Positions 44,884 to 56,663 of a stretch of 64,000 nucleotides of DNA are shown in pieces; position 1 is the stretch's first letter; each line of letters opens with the position of its first letter. The notes under the pieces are model-generated. The model did no database searches. It saw only the letters and a list, made by a program, of their open reading frames with translations, and was not told the DNA's origin. Source of the stretch: Apodospora peruviana (taxonomy: Eukaryota > Ascomycota > Sordariomycetes > Sordariales > Lasiosphaeriaceae). The position numbers and the translations under genes were made by a program. The stretch covers positions 558,001-622,000 of the forward strand of contig JAUEDM010000007.1 of assembly GCA_033439685.1 (NCBI GenBank), read 5' to 3'.

Positions 44884-47715
44884 CTAGCAGAAGCTTAACT
44901 CGTCAACATCGCTGGAGAGATCGTCGATCACATCCCCGAAAACTCGCGTGACTCGGTCGTAGTTGCCCTCAGTACCGGCCGCACCTGCCACAACGTTCAC
45001 CTTCCTGACAGGTTGAAGGCTAAGCAACGAGGTCCTTGCACGTCTCTTCCTTCCTTTTTTGGTGGGCATGGTTGATGTGCTCGGTTTGGCAGTGGGCCTC
45101 CTTTTATTGCCAGATCCAGAAGAAAGCTCGTCGTCATCGCCATCATCGTCATAATCGTCAGGTCTGAAAGGAGAAGAAGACACCAGGAGCGGTTTCACCG
45201 GCCGTCGGAGTCGATGCGACCCCAAGAGATTCTCGGGTAATGGTGTTTCCAATAACACTGCGCTTGGTTCAGTCTCGGGTTGCGGCGATGATGGCTGCTC
45301 GTCTGGTTCTTGTTCGTCTGCTGTATCCTCCTCTTGTCCTTCGATTCCTTCCTCACCCTCGCCCTCGTCCTCGTCCACCACATCCTTCTGGTAATAGGGA
45401 CCTTTGGAAATGGGGCTAACAATCGGTTCCCCTGGATTATCAGAAACGTAGGCCTCGTCGTCGCTTGTTTTTGATGTCGGTGTAGAGTCATTTTCGTCCT
45501 CCCCTTCTCCTTCTTCAGTAACAGAACCTCGACTAGTTCCAATAATCCTCACTACTGGCACTGTTGTCATAAGATGATTATCAACATAGGCCAGGGTCAG
45601 AGGTATGCGCATTGATCGTCGTCTCATCGGCGCTAGGACAGGGCTCACGTTGACCCATTCGCTGATCCCTTCATCCCAGCGAAATCCGACAAAGGAAGTT
45701 TTGTCCTTGTCACCACCTCCGCCCCTTGTCCCTCTCACTTTGCCGTTTTTGTCCAGGTTACTAATACTGTTAGTTCTGAAGCTTCCAGCCTTGAGACTCT
45801 CTGCGAAAGCAAGATCCCTCAAATCACCCGTCTGCTCCGCTAGACTGAAAGCCCCGTCGACTCGAATGTTGCTGAACGGGTCCCCCGGAAGCTCCAGTTT
45901 TTCAAGCTCGTCACATAGCCGTGCTAGATAGACGCCCGGAGACGACGCTGCTCCCCGGCCACAAACGTACGCAATAGTGCTTATGAAAACCGTCGTGGCG
46001 TCGTATTGCCTCGTCCACCCGTCGCTGCCTTTGCTCCCCTGAAGCTTCCTCCAAGCAGCCTGAATCTTCGAGAGCGCGGAGTCGCTTTTAGAAGACAGAT
46101 ACGCGCAGAGACTTAGCAGATAGATACCACGTTGTTGCGTGGCTGTCTTTGTTCTCAACTTATTCGTCATCTCAGCCGAACATGATTCGGCAATAAACGT
46201 AACGCGCTTGCTGACACTGACAATTCTCCTAGCCGACGACGCCCCCTGCTGAACCAATAGAACAATAGACGTGAGCGCGGCAAGTGCTCCGCTGAGCTTC
46301 TTCTGTACTAAACCGGGCGGATGCTCATATTCCGTGGTCCCTCCTTTATGTCGCCCTCCAGCACCGGACACGAGCCGACACAGCCCGCTAACGGTGCTAA
46401 TGATAAACTCAACGGCGTCCTGGCAGAGACTCTTCTTCACTACCTCGCCGGCCATCCACACCCAAAATTTGTTGAAGTCTTCCTGCACAATCCATTCTGC
46501 TGGCAGCAGGCCACCGGCAAACAAATCGGCCAACTTTCCCAGTGCGAAGGACTTTCTATTCCAGCAGAAGTTCATAATAACTCGCAGAGGTTGAAGCGCC
46601 GGAGTGCAGAAGAGGCCATCTTCTGCACAGGAAGGCTTGGGGTACTGTCGATCGACAAAGCTGTCAATGAGAGCCGCGAACTCCGTATGCGGCATGTACT
46701 CCATGCATAATCTGATCAGAATTTTGGTAAACGCATCGTCAAGAATCTGGCCTTCGGAGACGGCCTCTCTGATGATATGAACGCCGTGGGCTCGGACAAC
46801 AGTGCACAGATGTTTCCAACCGCCGGAAGCGCCTACCCCAAGGCCTTCGAGCTCTGAGTAGACTTCGAAGGATACTCGAGTGGAGTGGTCTTGCATGGAT
46901 TTGGTGCCGTGGTCTTCGGCGTCCTTTTGCTCCCAAAACTCGAGTTCTGCGACGTAGTCGGGCACTTTGCGAAGACACATGGCGAGCAGCGACTTGGGAG
47001 CTGCTGGTACCTCTGCTGCTGGTTGCTTCGTCGTTGGCGAGGTCGCTCTCAGGAGCGAGTCCAGGGCTCGAAAGACGGACTCGTACAAAGCATATCGCTC
47101 GGGATCTGTGGATCCGCGGAGACAGTCGAATTCTGTCTCAAAGCTACATCGTACACTGGTGTATTGTGACGGGTGAGAGCACCGCCATTTGTTGTTACGG
47201 GGTTGGCTGTTGTTGCCACTATCGCCGACGTCTGGATATGACTGCTCTACTACTGCTGTTGGCCATGCTAGGTTATCGTCTACCAGCCCACGGTTTGGTG
47301 AAGATGAGAGCGGCTGGTTCTTGACGCGGCGCAAAAAAGGCGTTGGTAATGCGACGGCCTGCCGGGAAGAAGATGGCTTGCTGTTAATGACCCGACGCCG
47401 CTGAGATGGTTTCTGGGGTGTAGTGATGTTGTTATATGATGCGGCTGTATGTGATGCCTTGGTGGAATATTTGTAGCGAATTTTCTTTTGGGGATGAGAT
47501 GATGCGGGGTCGGGAGGATTGCGTCTCTTCTTATTGCCGGAGGCTACGGATGTTTTATTGTTGTTGGCTTCGCTGATTGTGGCATCGCCGCAAGATACAG
47601 CAGCTCTTCGTGCCTTTTCTTTTCTCAAGGCGGCGATATGTGTGAGTAACGGGCGTAAGAGTCTGTGGCACCTCGTTGCCGTCCACGGCTGTGTTGACTC
47701 GGAGGAGTGGTCCAT
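44884..47715 (-). CDS. Large helical protein of unknown function, probably nuclear
   Basis: Not recognised. It is a single exon of 943 aa from the ATG at 47715 (the frame is open a little further upstream but without an ATG). Residues 1-170 are basic and disordered, with NLS-like GNKKRRNPP and SQRRRV. The middle (about 205-640) is a long alpha-helical stretch, Leu/Ala-rich with regular amphipathic pattern (FRALDSLLRA, LLAMCLRKVPDYVAELEFWE, AFTKILIRLCMEYM, PLRVIMNFCWNRKSFALGKL), reminiscent of an alpha-solenoid. The C-terminal third is strongly acidic (VVDEDEGEGEEGIEGQEED; DDYDDDGDDDELSS) with a second basic motif, KKGRKRRAR. The ends FRPDDYDDD and DDLSSDVDELSF look like interaction tails. The architecture suits a chromatin or replication scaffold, but that is inference and no name is justified. 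Confidence 0.8.
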   Translation of the reverse strand: MDHSSESTQPWTATRCHRLLRPLLTHIAALRKEKARRAAVSCGDATISEANNNKTSVASGNKKRRNPPDPASSHPQKKIRYKYSTKASHTAASYNNITTPQKPSQRRRVINSKPSSSRQAVALPTPFLRRVKNQPLSSSPNRGLVDDNLAWPTAVVEQSYPDVGDSGNNSQPRNNKWRCSHPSQYTSVRCSFETEFDCLRGSTDPERYALYESVFRALDSLLRATSPTTKQPAAEVPAAPKSLLAMCLRKVPDYVAELEFWEQKDAEDHGTKSMQDHSTRVSFEVYSELEGLGVGASGGWKHLCTVVRAHGVHIIREAVSEGQILDDAFTKILIRLCMEYMPHTEFAALIDSFVDRQYPKPSCAEDGLFCTPALQPLRVIMNFCWNRKSFALGKLADLFAGGLLPAEWIVQEDFNKFWVWMAGEVVKKSLCQDAVEFIISTVSGLCRLVSGAGGRHKGGTTEYEHPPGLVQKKLSGALAALTSIVLLVQQGASSARRIVSVSKRVTFIAESCSAEMTNKLRTKTATQQRGIYLLSLCAYLSSKSDSALSKIQAAWRKLQGSKGSDGWTRQYDATTVFISTIAYVCGRGAASSPGVYLARLCDELEKLELPGDPFSNIRVDGAFSLAEQTGDLRDLAFAESLKAGSFRTNSISNLDKNGKVRGTRGGGGDKDKTSFVGFRWDEGISEWVNVSPVLAPMRRRSMRIPLTLAYVDNHLMTTVPVVRIIGTSRGSVTEEGEGEDENDSTPTSKTSDDEAYVSDNPGEPIVSPISKGPYYQKDVVDEDEGEGEEGIEGQEEDTADEQEPDEQPSSPQPETEPSAVLLETPLPENLLGSHRLRRPVKPLLVSSSPFRPDDYDDDGDDDELSSGSGNKRRPTAKPSTSTMPTKKGRKRRARTSLLSLQPVRKVNVVAGAAGTEGNYDRVTRVFGDVIDDLSSDVDELSFC

Positions 47716-48453
47716 GAAAGGAATAATTGAATTTTTATGTGTACAAGAGATAACCAAGCGAGGAATATTGGTATTTCTGCGTGATGAATGACCCAAAAAA
47801 TATCACCAATTCTCAATGCGGGATGCTCTCATTCCAATGTTTTCTTTGAGTTGATGTCCGTTCTATGTTTACATTCGATTGCTGTTTACGGACTAGCTGA
47901 AGCTGGGGCCGGGTGGGGCGACACCCCTGTGGTCTGGAAATGCCAGCCAGTGACAGCTGGCGATCGCGAGTTCCCGATTCAAGCCGACGGTGCATCGGGG
48001 ACCCCTGCGAGGACTTTCTCGCTTGACTCGTGCCCCGGGGCCGGCCGCTAACCCGTACTTGACCGGGGTCGAAAACTGCATCATAGGAAATGGAGAAAAA
48101 AAAAGTTGAAGTTCCCCGAAACGCCGCGAGGGTAAAAAAAGAAAAAAAGCACGATCATTCTTCGCCCGAACCTGCCGCTTTTACAGCTTGTCCTTTCCTT
48201 TACTAGAACTAAGGTCTCGCAGAATATCAAGCGGTCATCTACCCAATTGGGGCTTTCCTTTTCAAAAACTTCTTGGATTTGGTCTATTATTCCATTCCAT
48301 TCTCGCCTCGACAGCTAGCTCGGGCCCATTGTCTGCAAATCTGCAAACCGACCGACTGGCTTCGCAGTGTATAAACACCAACCGATTTTAATCCTTCCAG
48401 ATCCGTTCTCTCCGTATATACCATACGCCTCTTATCGAACGATATATTTCACA
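47716..48453. other. Divergent promoter region
   Basis: 738 bp between the divergent starts of the 943-residue protein (-) and CLU1 (+). GTATATACC at about 48413 lies 35-40 bp before the CLU1 ATG. Nothing else was seen. Confidence 0.45.
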
Positions 48454-51400
48454 ATGTCCGAATCATCGAGCACAAAACTGCCGTCAGAGCCTGGTACGAA
48501 CCACTCTTGCTGCCCCCAGATCTTCTGGGCTGCTGGTCTGTTACACTTTTCCTCTGGGTATCTGACAGTTCATAATAGCAGCCAACGGATCGTCCGAAGT
48601 TCCGGAAACTCAGGTCGTGCAAAACGGCGTGGACGAGCAGACGCAAGTGGAGGATGGCGCGGAACAAGTCGAGGGTGTGTCCTGACTGTTTCTTGTGACC
48701 TACCCCTACCTACAAGGAATTGTCTAACAGCAGGCCTCGCAGATACCCCGTTCCCCATTAAGATCGTCCTCCCCAACACCAAATCGATCGATATTCACGT
48801 ATGTTACTTGACACCAGGAAGTGGTTCAGCAGTTCTAAGAAAGTCTAGGTGTCTCCATTGGAGCAATTCCACGAGATCCGCCAGTCCATTATCGAGAACC
48901 CCGATGCTGTGGAGTACTCCTGCTTCCACCTAGCGCACGATGGCAAGAAGATCAATGACTTCGCCCAAGTGTCGGACGTCGAAGGTCTCAAGGCCAACGA
49001 TGAACTGCACGTCGTCGAGGACCCATACACCGAGAAGGAAGCCAGAATTCACTTCATCCGGATCCGAGAACTTATCGGGGCAGCCGGAGACCGAACCGAC
49101 ACTATCCACGGAATCCTTGCCGGGCTATCGGTTCACGACGATGTTGTTTTTGCTGCCGAAGAAGCAAAGCAGTCCAAGGGCGAGGTGAAGGAGTATGACT
49201 TCCGCGCTCCCGTGTCCTTGGCCACCCTCCTCCCGAAAGAGTCTGAGCCGGCACCAAAGACAGTCAAGAACATCTCGCTGTCCCCTTGGCACCCACCACC
49301 AGCCCACTTGCGGCAACAAGGCCACCTTCTATATCTTGTTGTCTCTACCAACGAGGGAAATCAGTTCCACATCACCGCCCATGCTGGAGGGTTTTACGTC
49401 AACAATTGTTCCAATGCGAAATTCGACCCCTCCAAAAAGGGTGACGAGGAGGCACATTCTCTCTACACGCTGCTTTCGCAAATATCTAAGGATTTCAGTG
49501 ATAAGTTCGAGCAGTTGCAGCAGTTTACCAACAAGAGAGACCCCTTGTCGACGTTTCAGATCGGCAACGCGTTTCCCTCAGCTCCCTGGATCGTCCCTTC
49601 AACTGGATCACCACTGCTGTCCCACAGTCCTGATAGTGCCCGGACGCAGGAGACTTATTTGTTAGGCGGCGCCGAGAACACCGACTCTCTGAGAGACTGG
49701 AACGAAGAGTTCCAATCCGCAAAGGAGCTGCCCAAGGAGACCATCCAAGACCGCGTGTTCAGAGAGCGCCTTCTTTGCAAGCTTTATTCCGATTATAACG
49801 ATGCAGCTGCGCGGGGCGCTGTTCTGGTTGCTCGGGGCGAGGTCGCACCGCTCAATCCCACCGAGGATAGGGATGCGCAAATCTTTGTGTACAACAATGT
49901 GTTTTACTCGTTCGGAGCTGATGGTGTCGGTACTTTCACGTCGGAAGGCGGTGATGAGGCTGCCCGTGTTGCGACAGGCAAGGACATTCTTGGTGTCAAG
50001 CTGGTGAACCAGCTCGATATTGCCGGGCTCTACACCCCGGGAACTATCGTCGTCGACTACCTTGGAAAGCGGATAGTCGGCCAGAGCATTGTTCCTGGCA
50101 TCTTCAAGCAGCCGGAAGATGGTGAGAACCAGATCCACTATGGCGCTGTGGACGGCAAGGACACCGTTGCCGCAGACGAGAGCTTTGCGGCCTCCTTTGA
50201 GACCCTGGCTCGTGCTTTGCGGATCAAGAAACACACTGTTTGGGACAAGGAGCACAAGGCATTCAACCTCGAGGCTAGTGTCGAGATGAAAGGCCTTAGG
50301 GGAACTGATTCACGCAAATATGTGCTGGATTTGTACCGCATCACGCCCTTGGATATCCTGTGGATGGAGGATGACAAGGTCGCTGAGTATCCCCACCGGA
50401 TGACGGTACTTCGACCCGAGCTCGTGGAGAGCCTGGGCAAGGTGAAGGCTAGGGAATACATCACTGCTGAGCTCGCCAAGCGGCAACCCCAGAAGGACAC
50501 TACGGACGCAGCCGCTGAAACGAAGGAGATTGATGATAAGCCTGCGCAAGACGAGGCCGCGCCGTCTGAATCCGCTAAGGATGCCGAAGCGGGTGACGTA
50601 GAGAAGGAGAACGAGAAGAAAGATGAGGACGATAAAGCTAACCGGGTCGACATGTCCAGCTTTAATTGGGCACTGAACCCGGACGTGTTTAGCGGCCAGG
50701 AACCTCAAACTGACGAGGACAAGGAACAGATGGTTAAGGACGAACAAGAGGTCCGCGACGCTTGCAAGTACTTGCGAGAAACAGTCATTCCTGAGCTTCT
50801 AAACGAGCTTCGGGAGTCAGACATCAGCTTCCCGATGGATGGTCGATCACTCACTCGTCAGCTGCATCGACGAGGTATCAATCTCCGATACCTTGGCAAG
50901 CTGGCAACATTGAGCGCGGACAAGCGTCTGAGCTGCTTCCGCGAACTTTGCGTGCGGGAGATGATTGCCAGATCCTTCAAGCATGTCGCGGCCAAGTACC
51001 TCAAGCCTCTGCCATTGCCTCTGACCTCGTCCTGTTTCGCGCACCTCCTAAACTGCCTCTTGGGTGTTGGGCTGAACCCGAGTCCTAAGGCTGACATCGA
51101 ACCGAGCTTGAGGAGTCTGTACAAGGACGTTAAGCTCGAGTTTGAGAATGTTACGCCTGATAGCTTGAAGGCCGACGTCCAAGAGGAGACCAAGCGACGG
51201 TTTAACTACACTCTAGATGACGAGTGGCTGGCCCAGCTTAAACATCTCCAAGTGCTTCGGGAGATCTCCTTGAAGCTCGGCCTCCAGCTTCAGAAGAAGG
51301 ACTTCGTCTTCACCGCCGCCCAAAATGGGCACGCTTCCAACAAAGCAGCTGAGCCTGAGCAGGCTCAAGCCCCACCAGAAACCAAGACCAAGAACAAGAA

Positions 51401-52454
51401 AAAGAAGTCTGCTAGAGATGGATCACCTGCCAGTATCGGTTCCTCCACTGGCGTAGCTCACACTTTCAGCCCGAAGGACTTTGTCAATGTCGTCCCTATC
51501 ACCAAGGACTCCTGCCCGCGGAGTGCTCTGGCGGAAGAGGCTTTGGATGCTGGCCGTCTCTCCATCTTCCAGAACCAGAGGAAGCTCGGCGAAGACCTCT
51601 TACTCGAGTCCTTGTCGCTGCATGAGCAGATTTATGGCCTTGTTCACCCCGAGGTTGCCCAGATGTACCACACCTTATCTCAGCTGTACTACCAGCTGGG
51701 CCAGAAAGACGCTGCCGTGGAGCTCGCAAAGAAGGCGGCGATTGTCGCTGAGCGAACCGTTGGTGTAGACTCTGCTGAGACTGTGTTGAACTACCTCAAT
51801 CTCAGCCTCTTCCTCCACCAATCTGGTGAGAGCAGGGAAGCGCTCCAGTACGCAAGACACGCGCTGGATCTGTGGAAAGTTATTTACGGACCTGACCACC
51901 CTGACACGATTACTACCATGAACAACTATGCTGTGATGCTGCAGAGTATCCAGGCGTATCACGAATCGCGCAAGTTTTTCGAGCAGTCTCTCCGAGTCTG
52001 CGAGACGGTGTTTGGCGACAGGACCGTTCATTCAGCGACCTTATTATTCCAGCTCGCCCAGGCGCTCGCTTTGGATAATGACCCTAAGGGCGCAGTCAAC
52101 AAGATGCGTGAAAGCTACACCATTTTCAAGACCGTTCTGGGCGAGGATGATAAGAACACCAAGGAGGCTAGTCATTGGCTCGATCAGTTGACCCAAAACG
52201 CCGTCGCCCTCGCCAAACAGGCTAAGGAGACTGAAGGAAGACGTACCAGGTTCAAGTTCTCTACCATGAGCACTCCGGCTCAGCCTGCCACTGCCGCGCC
52301 ACCGACCTCCAAAAAGATGGATGATAACCGTGACGTTGATTTATTAGTCAAGTACATAGAGGGTACCGAGAAGATGGGTAGTTCTAAGAGCAGCAGCAAG
52401 CGTGGACCGGGCAACCCCAAGAGGCGTGGCGGTGCGGCCAAGGCCAGCTCTTAA
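48454..52454 (+). CDS. CLU1: Clustered mitochondria protein CLU1 (eIF3-associated p135, TIF31)
   Basis: A cytosolic protein needed for normal mitochondrial distribution, found with eIF3 and binding mRNAs of mitochondrial proteins. The model is join(48454-48493, 48579-48674, 48734-48798, 48849-52454), 1268 aa, a typical length. Three introns cluster at the 5' end and all close in frame. After an acidic N-terminus, the ubiquitin-like CLU N-domain begins FPIKIVLPNTKSIDIHVSPL and continues FHLAHDGKKINDFAQVSDV. The CLU domain includes DWNEEFQSAKELPKETIQDR and RVFRERLLCKLYSDYNDAAARGA, then DILWMEDDKVAEYPHRMTVLRPEL. An eIF3-p135 region follows, then TPR-type helices (VAQMYHTLSQLYYQLGQKDA, TVLNYLNLSLFLHQSGESR, TITTMNNYAVMLQSIQAYHE, SATLLFQLAQALALDNDP). 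The C-terminus is basic (GSSKSSSKRGPGNPKRRGG). Confidence 0.97.
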
Positions 52455-54428
52455 CGGACTTGCGCAGGCAGGACCGGCAAAGGGATATCATTAGACCGAA
52501 CATAACTGGAGATGGCAAAAGGAAACCCGATTACCACTCATTCGACAATTTGTATGTCTAGCGTCAGCCCGCTCATCATTCTATGGCGTTTTCTCTTTTC
52601 TTCTTTTCTTTTTTGTGGGTTCATACTTGTACAATACGTTGTAAAAAAAGAAAAGAAGCCAGCCACTCAATCCCAACATGTAAATATAGGCGAGTGGGAG
52701 GGAAAAGAAAAGGGGACTAGACTGAACATTGAGGCATCCGTCTCTGTTCGAGCTGGCGCTGTTTTGTTAAGGTTTGGGGTTGAAGTAATTGGCATGGATG
52801 AGGTTTCTCCTTTTCCTGATCCAAATTGGCATGGGAGGCAGGCAAACGAGGAAGCAGCATTATATATAGAGTATGCCTCGGTAATACCAAACACCACTCA
52901 TATACATATATACATACGGACGGGTATTTCGGGTGCGCATTGATCTAAGACTGTACCCCGTATTGTTTACTTTCAAGCTACACATGTCAGTCTTGCTGGA
53001 ACGAGGCATTGACGATCTTTCAAGACCGGCACGTACCTAAGCACCGTGTCAAAACATGACATGTTGAAGTGTGGGGGAAGTACGGGGTGTTGTTATGTGG
53101 GTTTAGTATTCGGGTTTCCCCGTAACTTGATCGGAGTTGAGATGAGAAAAGACAGCACAGTTATGATGGAAGGTACCCATAGATCAGGGGCTGTATTTGT
53201 TGACTTTGGAAGATACGAGTCAGATAGTTCTGTGGTACGCGCGAAGGAGGGCTGCTACCTCAAGTCTGGTGGGAAATGGAGAAGTGAGACGAGACGACAG
53301 AGTCAAATATCATTGTGTATGTACTCCGTATCCAAGCACGCCAGTCCTCTTTACCGACAAACAAACTTTGCTAAACAAGCTGGAACCTTGGATGCGCCGC
53401 ACGCAGTATCATGATGAATTTAAGTTGTAAATAAAACCACCATAATCCATAGGGGGCGTCTTTCAGGAACAAACAGAAGCTACGGAGGAGTAGACAAACA
53501 CCCCCGTATAGAAAGGCAAAGTGAAAAGATACTTTGCGCTATTGAGGTTCTGGCGGAGCTGGAATTACCTCATCGATACAGAGGATAGGATAGGGAGGTT
53601 GGAAAAAAAAAAAAGGATAGAAACCCACTTCATCTGGTTCAAAACTTTCTGTGTGTGTCCGAAAAAGAAGGCCTTTCTTTTGAGCTGAACAAGAAGGCTG
53701 GGGATGACAATAAAGTGTAAATAGAACTAACAAAGTTCGCGGTGTATCATCACTAGTCTGCGTTAGTAGTACCAGGAGGGCTGGTCTGAGCGGTGCGGCT
53801 AACCTTTGGTGACGAACAAAGTGAACAAAGTGCAGGGAAGCTGCACGTGAACACCGCATCAAGCCCCGCTTTAAGTTCTCAAAATTGGGGTGGCTGATTG
53901 GCCAGCGGCTGGCCTGTGCCTGCTTCCCGGTTCCGTGCGGGTTCGCGTTCATTGCCTTTGAACCTTTGATGAATTCGCCCTACGCGAAAAAGCTGGGATT
54001 CGGAGAAAGCGTCGTTGTGGTCAATTAAACAAATCAAGCCATCCATCTCCCCCACGATTCCCAACTGACTCTCCCGGAGAACCGTCAGGAGTCAGGACAA
54101 AACCTTCATCGCCCTCGGCCTCCGCTAGTCAAGCTGTCATCACTAGATTAGCATTCCCTAGACTTTCCGACACGTCCTACCTGCCGCCCCGCGCGAAGTC
54201 CGTGGCCAAGAAAGTACACAAATATTTGTCGCAATCTGGAAAGGGGGACAAGCAACCTTTTGGGAGCTTGTTTGCGGGCATCCAATCCAGTCAACGCCTC
54301 GCCAACCTCCCACCTCTGCACTCCCTTTCTATTTAAACAACACCCTCCTTCAGTCGATCGTCCTTCTTATACCTATAACCCCTCGGCGATTGCGCCCTGA
54401 TGATCTAGCGCATCCTAACTCACCAAAC
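52455..54428. other. Intergenic between CLU1 and the forkhead gene
   Basis: About 2 kb, CLU1 3' flank and forkhead promoter. TATTTAAAC at about 54330-54339 lies about 95 bp before the forkhead ATG and is TATA-like. Short open frames are not supported. Confidence 0.5.
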
Positions 54429-56663
54429 ATGACTTCACCACAAAAACGCTCGCAGCGCAGCGCTCGTCGCGAATTGCGCAGCGATGCAATTGCCGAATCC
54501 TCGTCACCCACGCGGCCATCAAAGCGGCGCAAGAAGGTACAATCGCCCTCATCACCCCTTTTGCCACGCTTTGTTCCTGCTTTCCAGCCTCGCCGCTTCT
54601 TCTATCTTCTGCAGCGCACCCAACCAATTTCACCCACCTCAAACGACGTGGCACACATACAATTGCTTGACGCTGACCCACTGCTTTGTTTTCATCAATG
54701 AATAGGCTGACGAACTGCCTGCCGAGCCACCCGCCGAGTCCACCGAGGCTACCAACCCTGCTGAGCCCGCCGAGGAGGAGAACTCGGAGCTTGTTGGGGA
54801 CCAGTCCGCCATCGAAGATGACGACCACCTCGTCACGCAAGTGACCCAGACGCTGCTCGCGCCTCACGGGCCGGTGCATGCGAGCAGGGATTATGCGAAC
54901 ACCATCCACGAAAATCAGAAGGAAGGAGTTCAGGCCTACGCCAAGATCGCCGCGGCGGACTGGACCTATTTCATCACGAAGCTCGTTGTGAACATTGGTC
55001 GGTCCTCTGAGCCCCTGCAGAGCCGAGCCGAGAATCAAGCCGAATCGGATGAGGATGCCGTGCACATTGATCTGGGTCCCAGTAAGCTCATATCGAGACA
55101 GCATGCGTCGGTCTTCTTCCACCGCGAAGAGGAGAAGTGGTGGTTGCGCTGTAAGGGTCGCAACTCCCTCAAGGTCGATGGACATGCCTGGACCGCGGGC
55201 CAGCAGGGACCTCTGCGCAGCGGCCAGGTCATTGAGATTGGCGGGATCGAGATGATGTTTGTTTTGCCCAGCGAGACGGGCAGTTCTTTGCAGATCCACG
55301 ACCAGTACCTGATACGGGCCGGAATTTTGAAGAAGGAGGAGTCGGCGCCGCCCCTACCACGAACTCGCCATCCTCTTCCGTCGTTGGGAGAGGGCTATGC
55401 CCCGCAGACAAGCCCCCAGAGGGGATCTTCGCGCAGCGGTCAAGGAACCGCTCAGAAACCGCTGGCCCCGGCCCCACCGGACTACAAGCGGCCTGGCACT
55501 CCCCCGTCTGTCCGCAGAGCTTTGACGGCGCAAGGGTCGCCCCGTGTGGAGCAGCTGGCCGCCGGCCCGGTGATGATGAACAATAGCGAAATTGATCTCA
55601 GTCTCGACGAGAACAGCCACATCAAGCCCCAGTACAGCTATGCGCAGATGATCACCCAAGCCATCACAAATACGCCCGAGGAGAAACTAAACTTGGCCGG
55701 CATTTATGCCTTCATCATGAGTCGATATTCGTATTACAGAAAACAGGCCGCAGCTGGCTGGCAGGTGAGTTCATTTTCTTCTTTTGTCTATTTCATGTCA
55801 CTAACACTTTGCAGAATAGCATTCGCCACAATCTGTCTCTTAATAAGGCCTTTGAGAAGATTGCTAGATCCACAGATGAGCCTGGCAAAGGGATGAAGTG
55901 GCAGCTTGTTCCAGAGACCCGGGAGGAGATGATACGCCTTGCTTATCGTGGCGGCCGAGGTGGACACAGAGGATCCTCAAACCCGTCTTCGCCAAGCCAG
56001 TTGAGTTACATCAATCAAGGTCCACGGGATATGGGCGCCAGAGACACGCCCGGATCTGTTCGCAGCAAGCGGAAAGTGGTGTCGCCTTCGGGCTCACCAC
56101 AGCCTCGATCGGCTTTACGTGACTCGCACCAGACCCCTGTGCGCCCCACACGTAGACCGCTCCCCGACGAAGCTGGGGCTGGTGCGGACGGCAGCCCACT
56201 CCCACGACTTAGGAAGACCAACGCCGCGAGCACCTTGGGTATGGTGGAGAATGCACCCGGCTCGCCGACGCTGACGTCGTCGTATTTGCAGGAAGACGGT
56301 GCGTCCTTTATCACGCCGGCTCCACATCGTGTTCACCCCAAGCTCGCTCCCCCCAGCACGGCCCAGCGGCCCAGCCAGCACATGCCGACCAGCTCTCCGG
56401 CGCCCTTTTGGAAGTACGCCGATATTGGAAGTACGCCGCTAAAGCCTCCTGCTCAGCCGTTCGACCTCAGTCCAACCAAGGGGGGAGTGAGCAACCTGCC
56501 GCCGGCGAGCAGCAGTCCACCGCCGACCCGGAGCAAGTCACCGGTGCCGGTGAGCCCGACGCGGACGACCCGCGCTGAGGTGGAAGACCCGAGCCCAATC
56601 GAGGCGGAGGATGACCACGGCGGTTTTGATCTTACCAAGTGGGTGACTTCTGATGATGCGTAG
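54429..56663 (+). CDS. FHA-domain forkhead transcription factor (FKH1/FKH2 type)
   Basis: Fungal forkhead factors of this architecture control mitotic (G2/M) gene expression, development and replication timing. The model is join(54429-54536, 54706-55764, 55815-56663), 671 aa, both introns phase 0. The FHA phosphopeptide-binding domain lies at about 115-200 (FITKLVVNIGRSSE, HIDLGPSKLISRQHASVFF, RCKGRNSLKVDGHAW). The forkhead DNA-binding domain lies at about 343-425: KPQYSYAQMITQAITNTPEE, then LAGIYAFIMSRYSYYRK, then recognition helix WQNSIRHNLSLNKAFEKI, with the second intron inside the WQ|NSIRHN motif. The rest is Ser/Pro-rich and full of SP/TP sites, fitting CDK control known for Fkh2. The FHA before forkhead order identifies the Fkh1/Fkh2 group; the exact paralogue is not decided. 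Confidence 0.96.
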
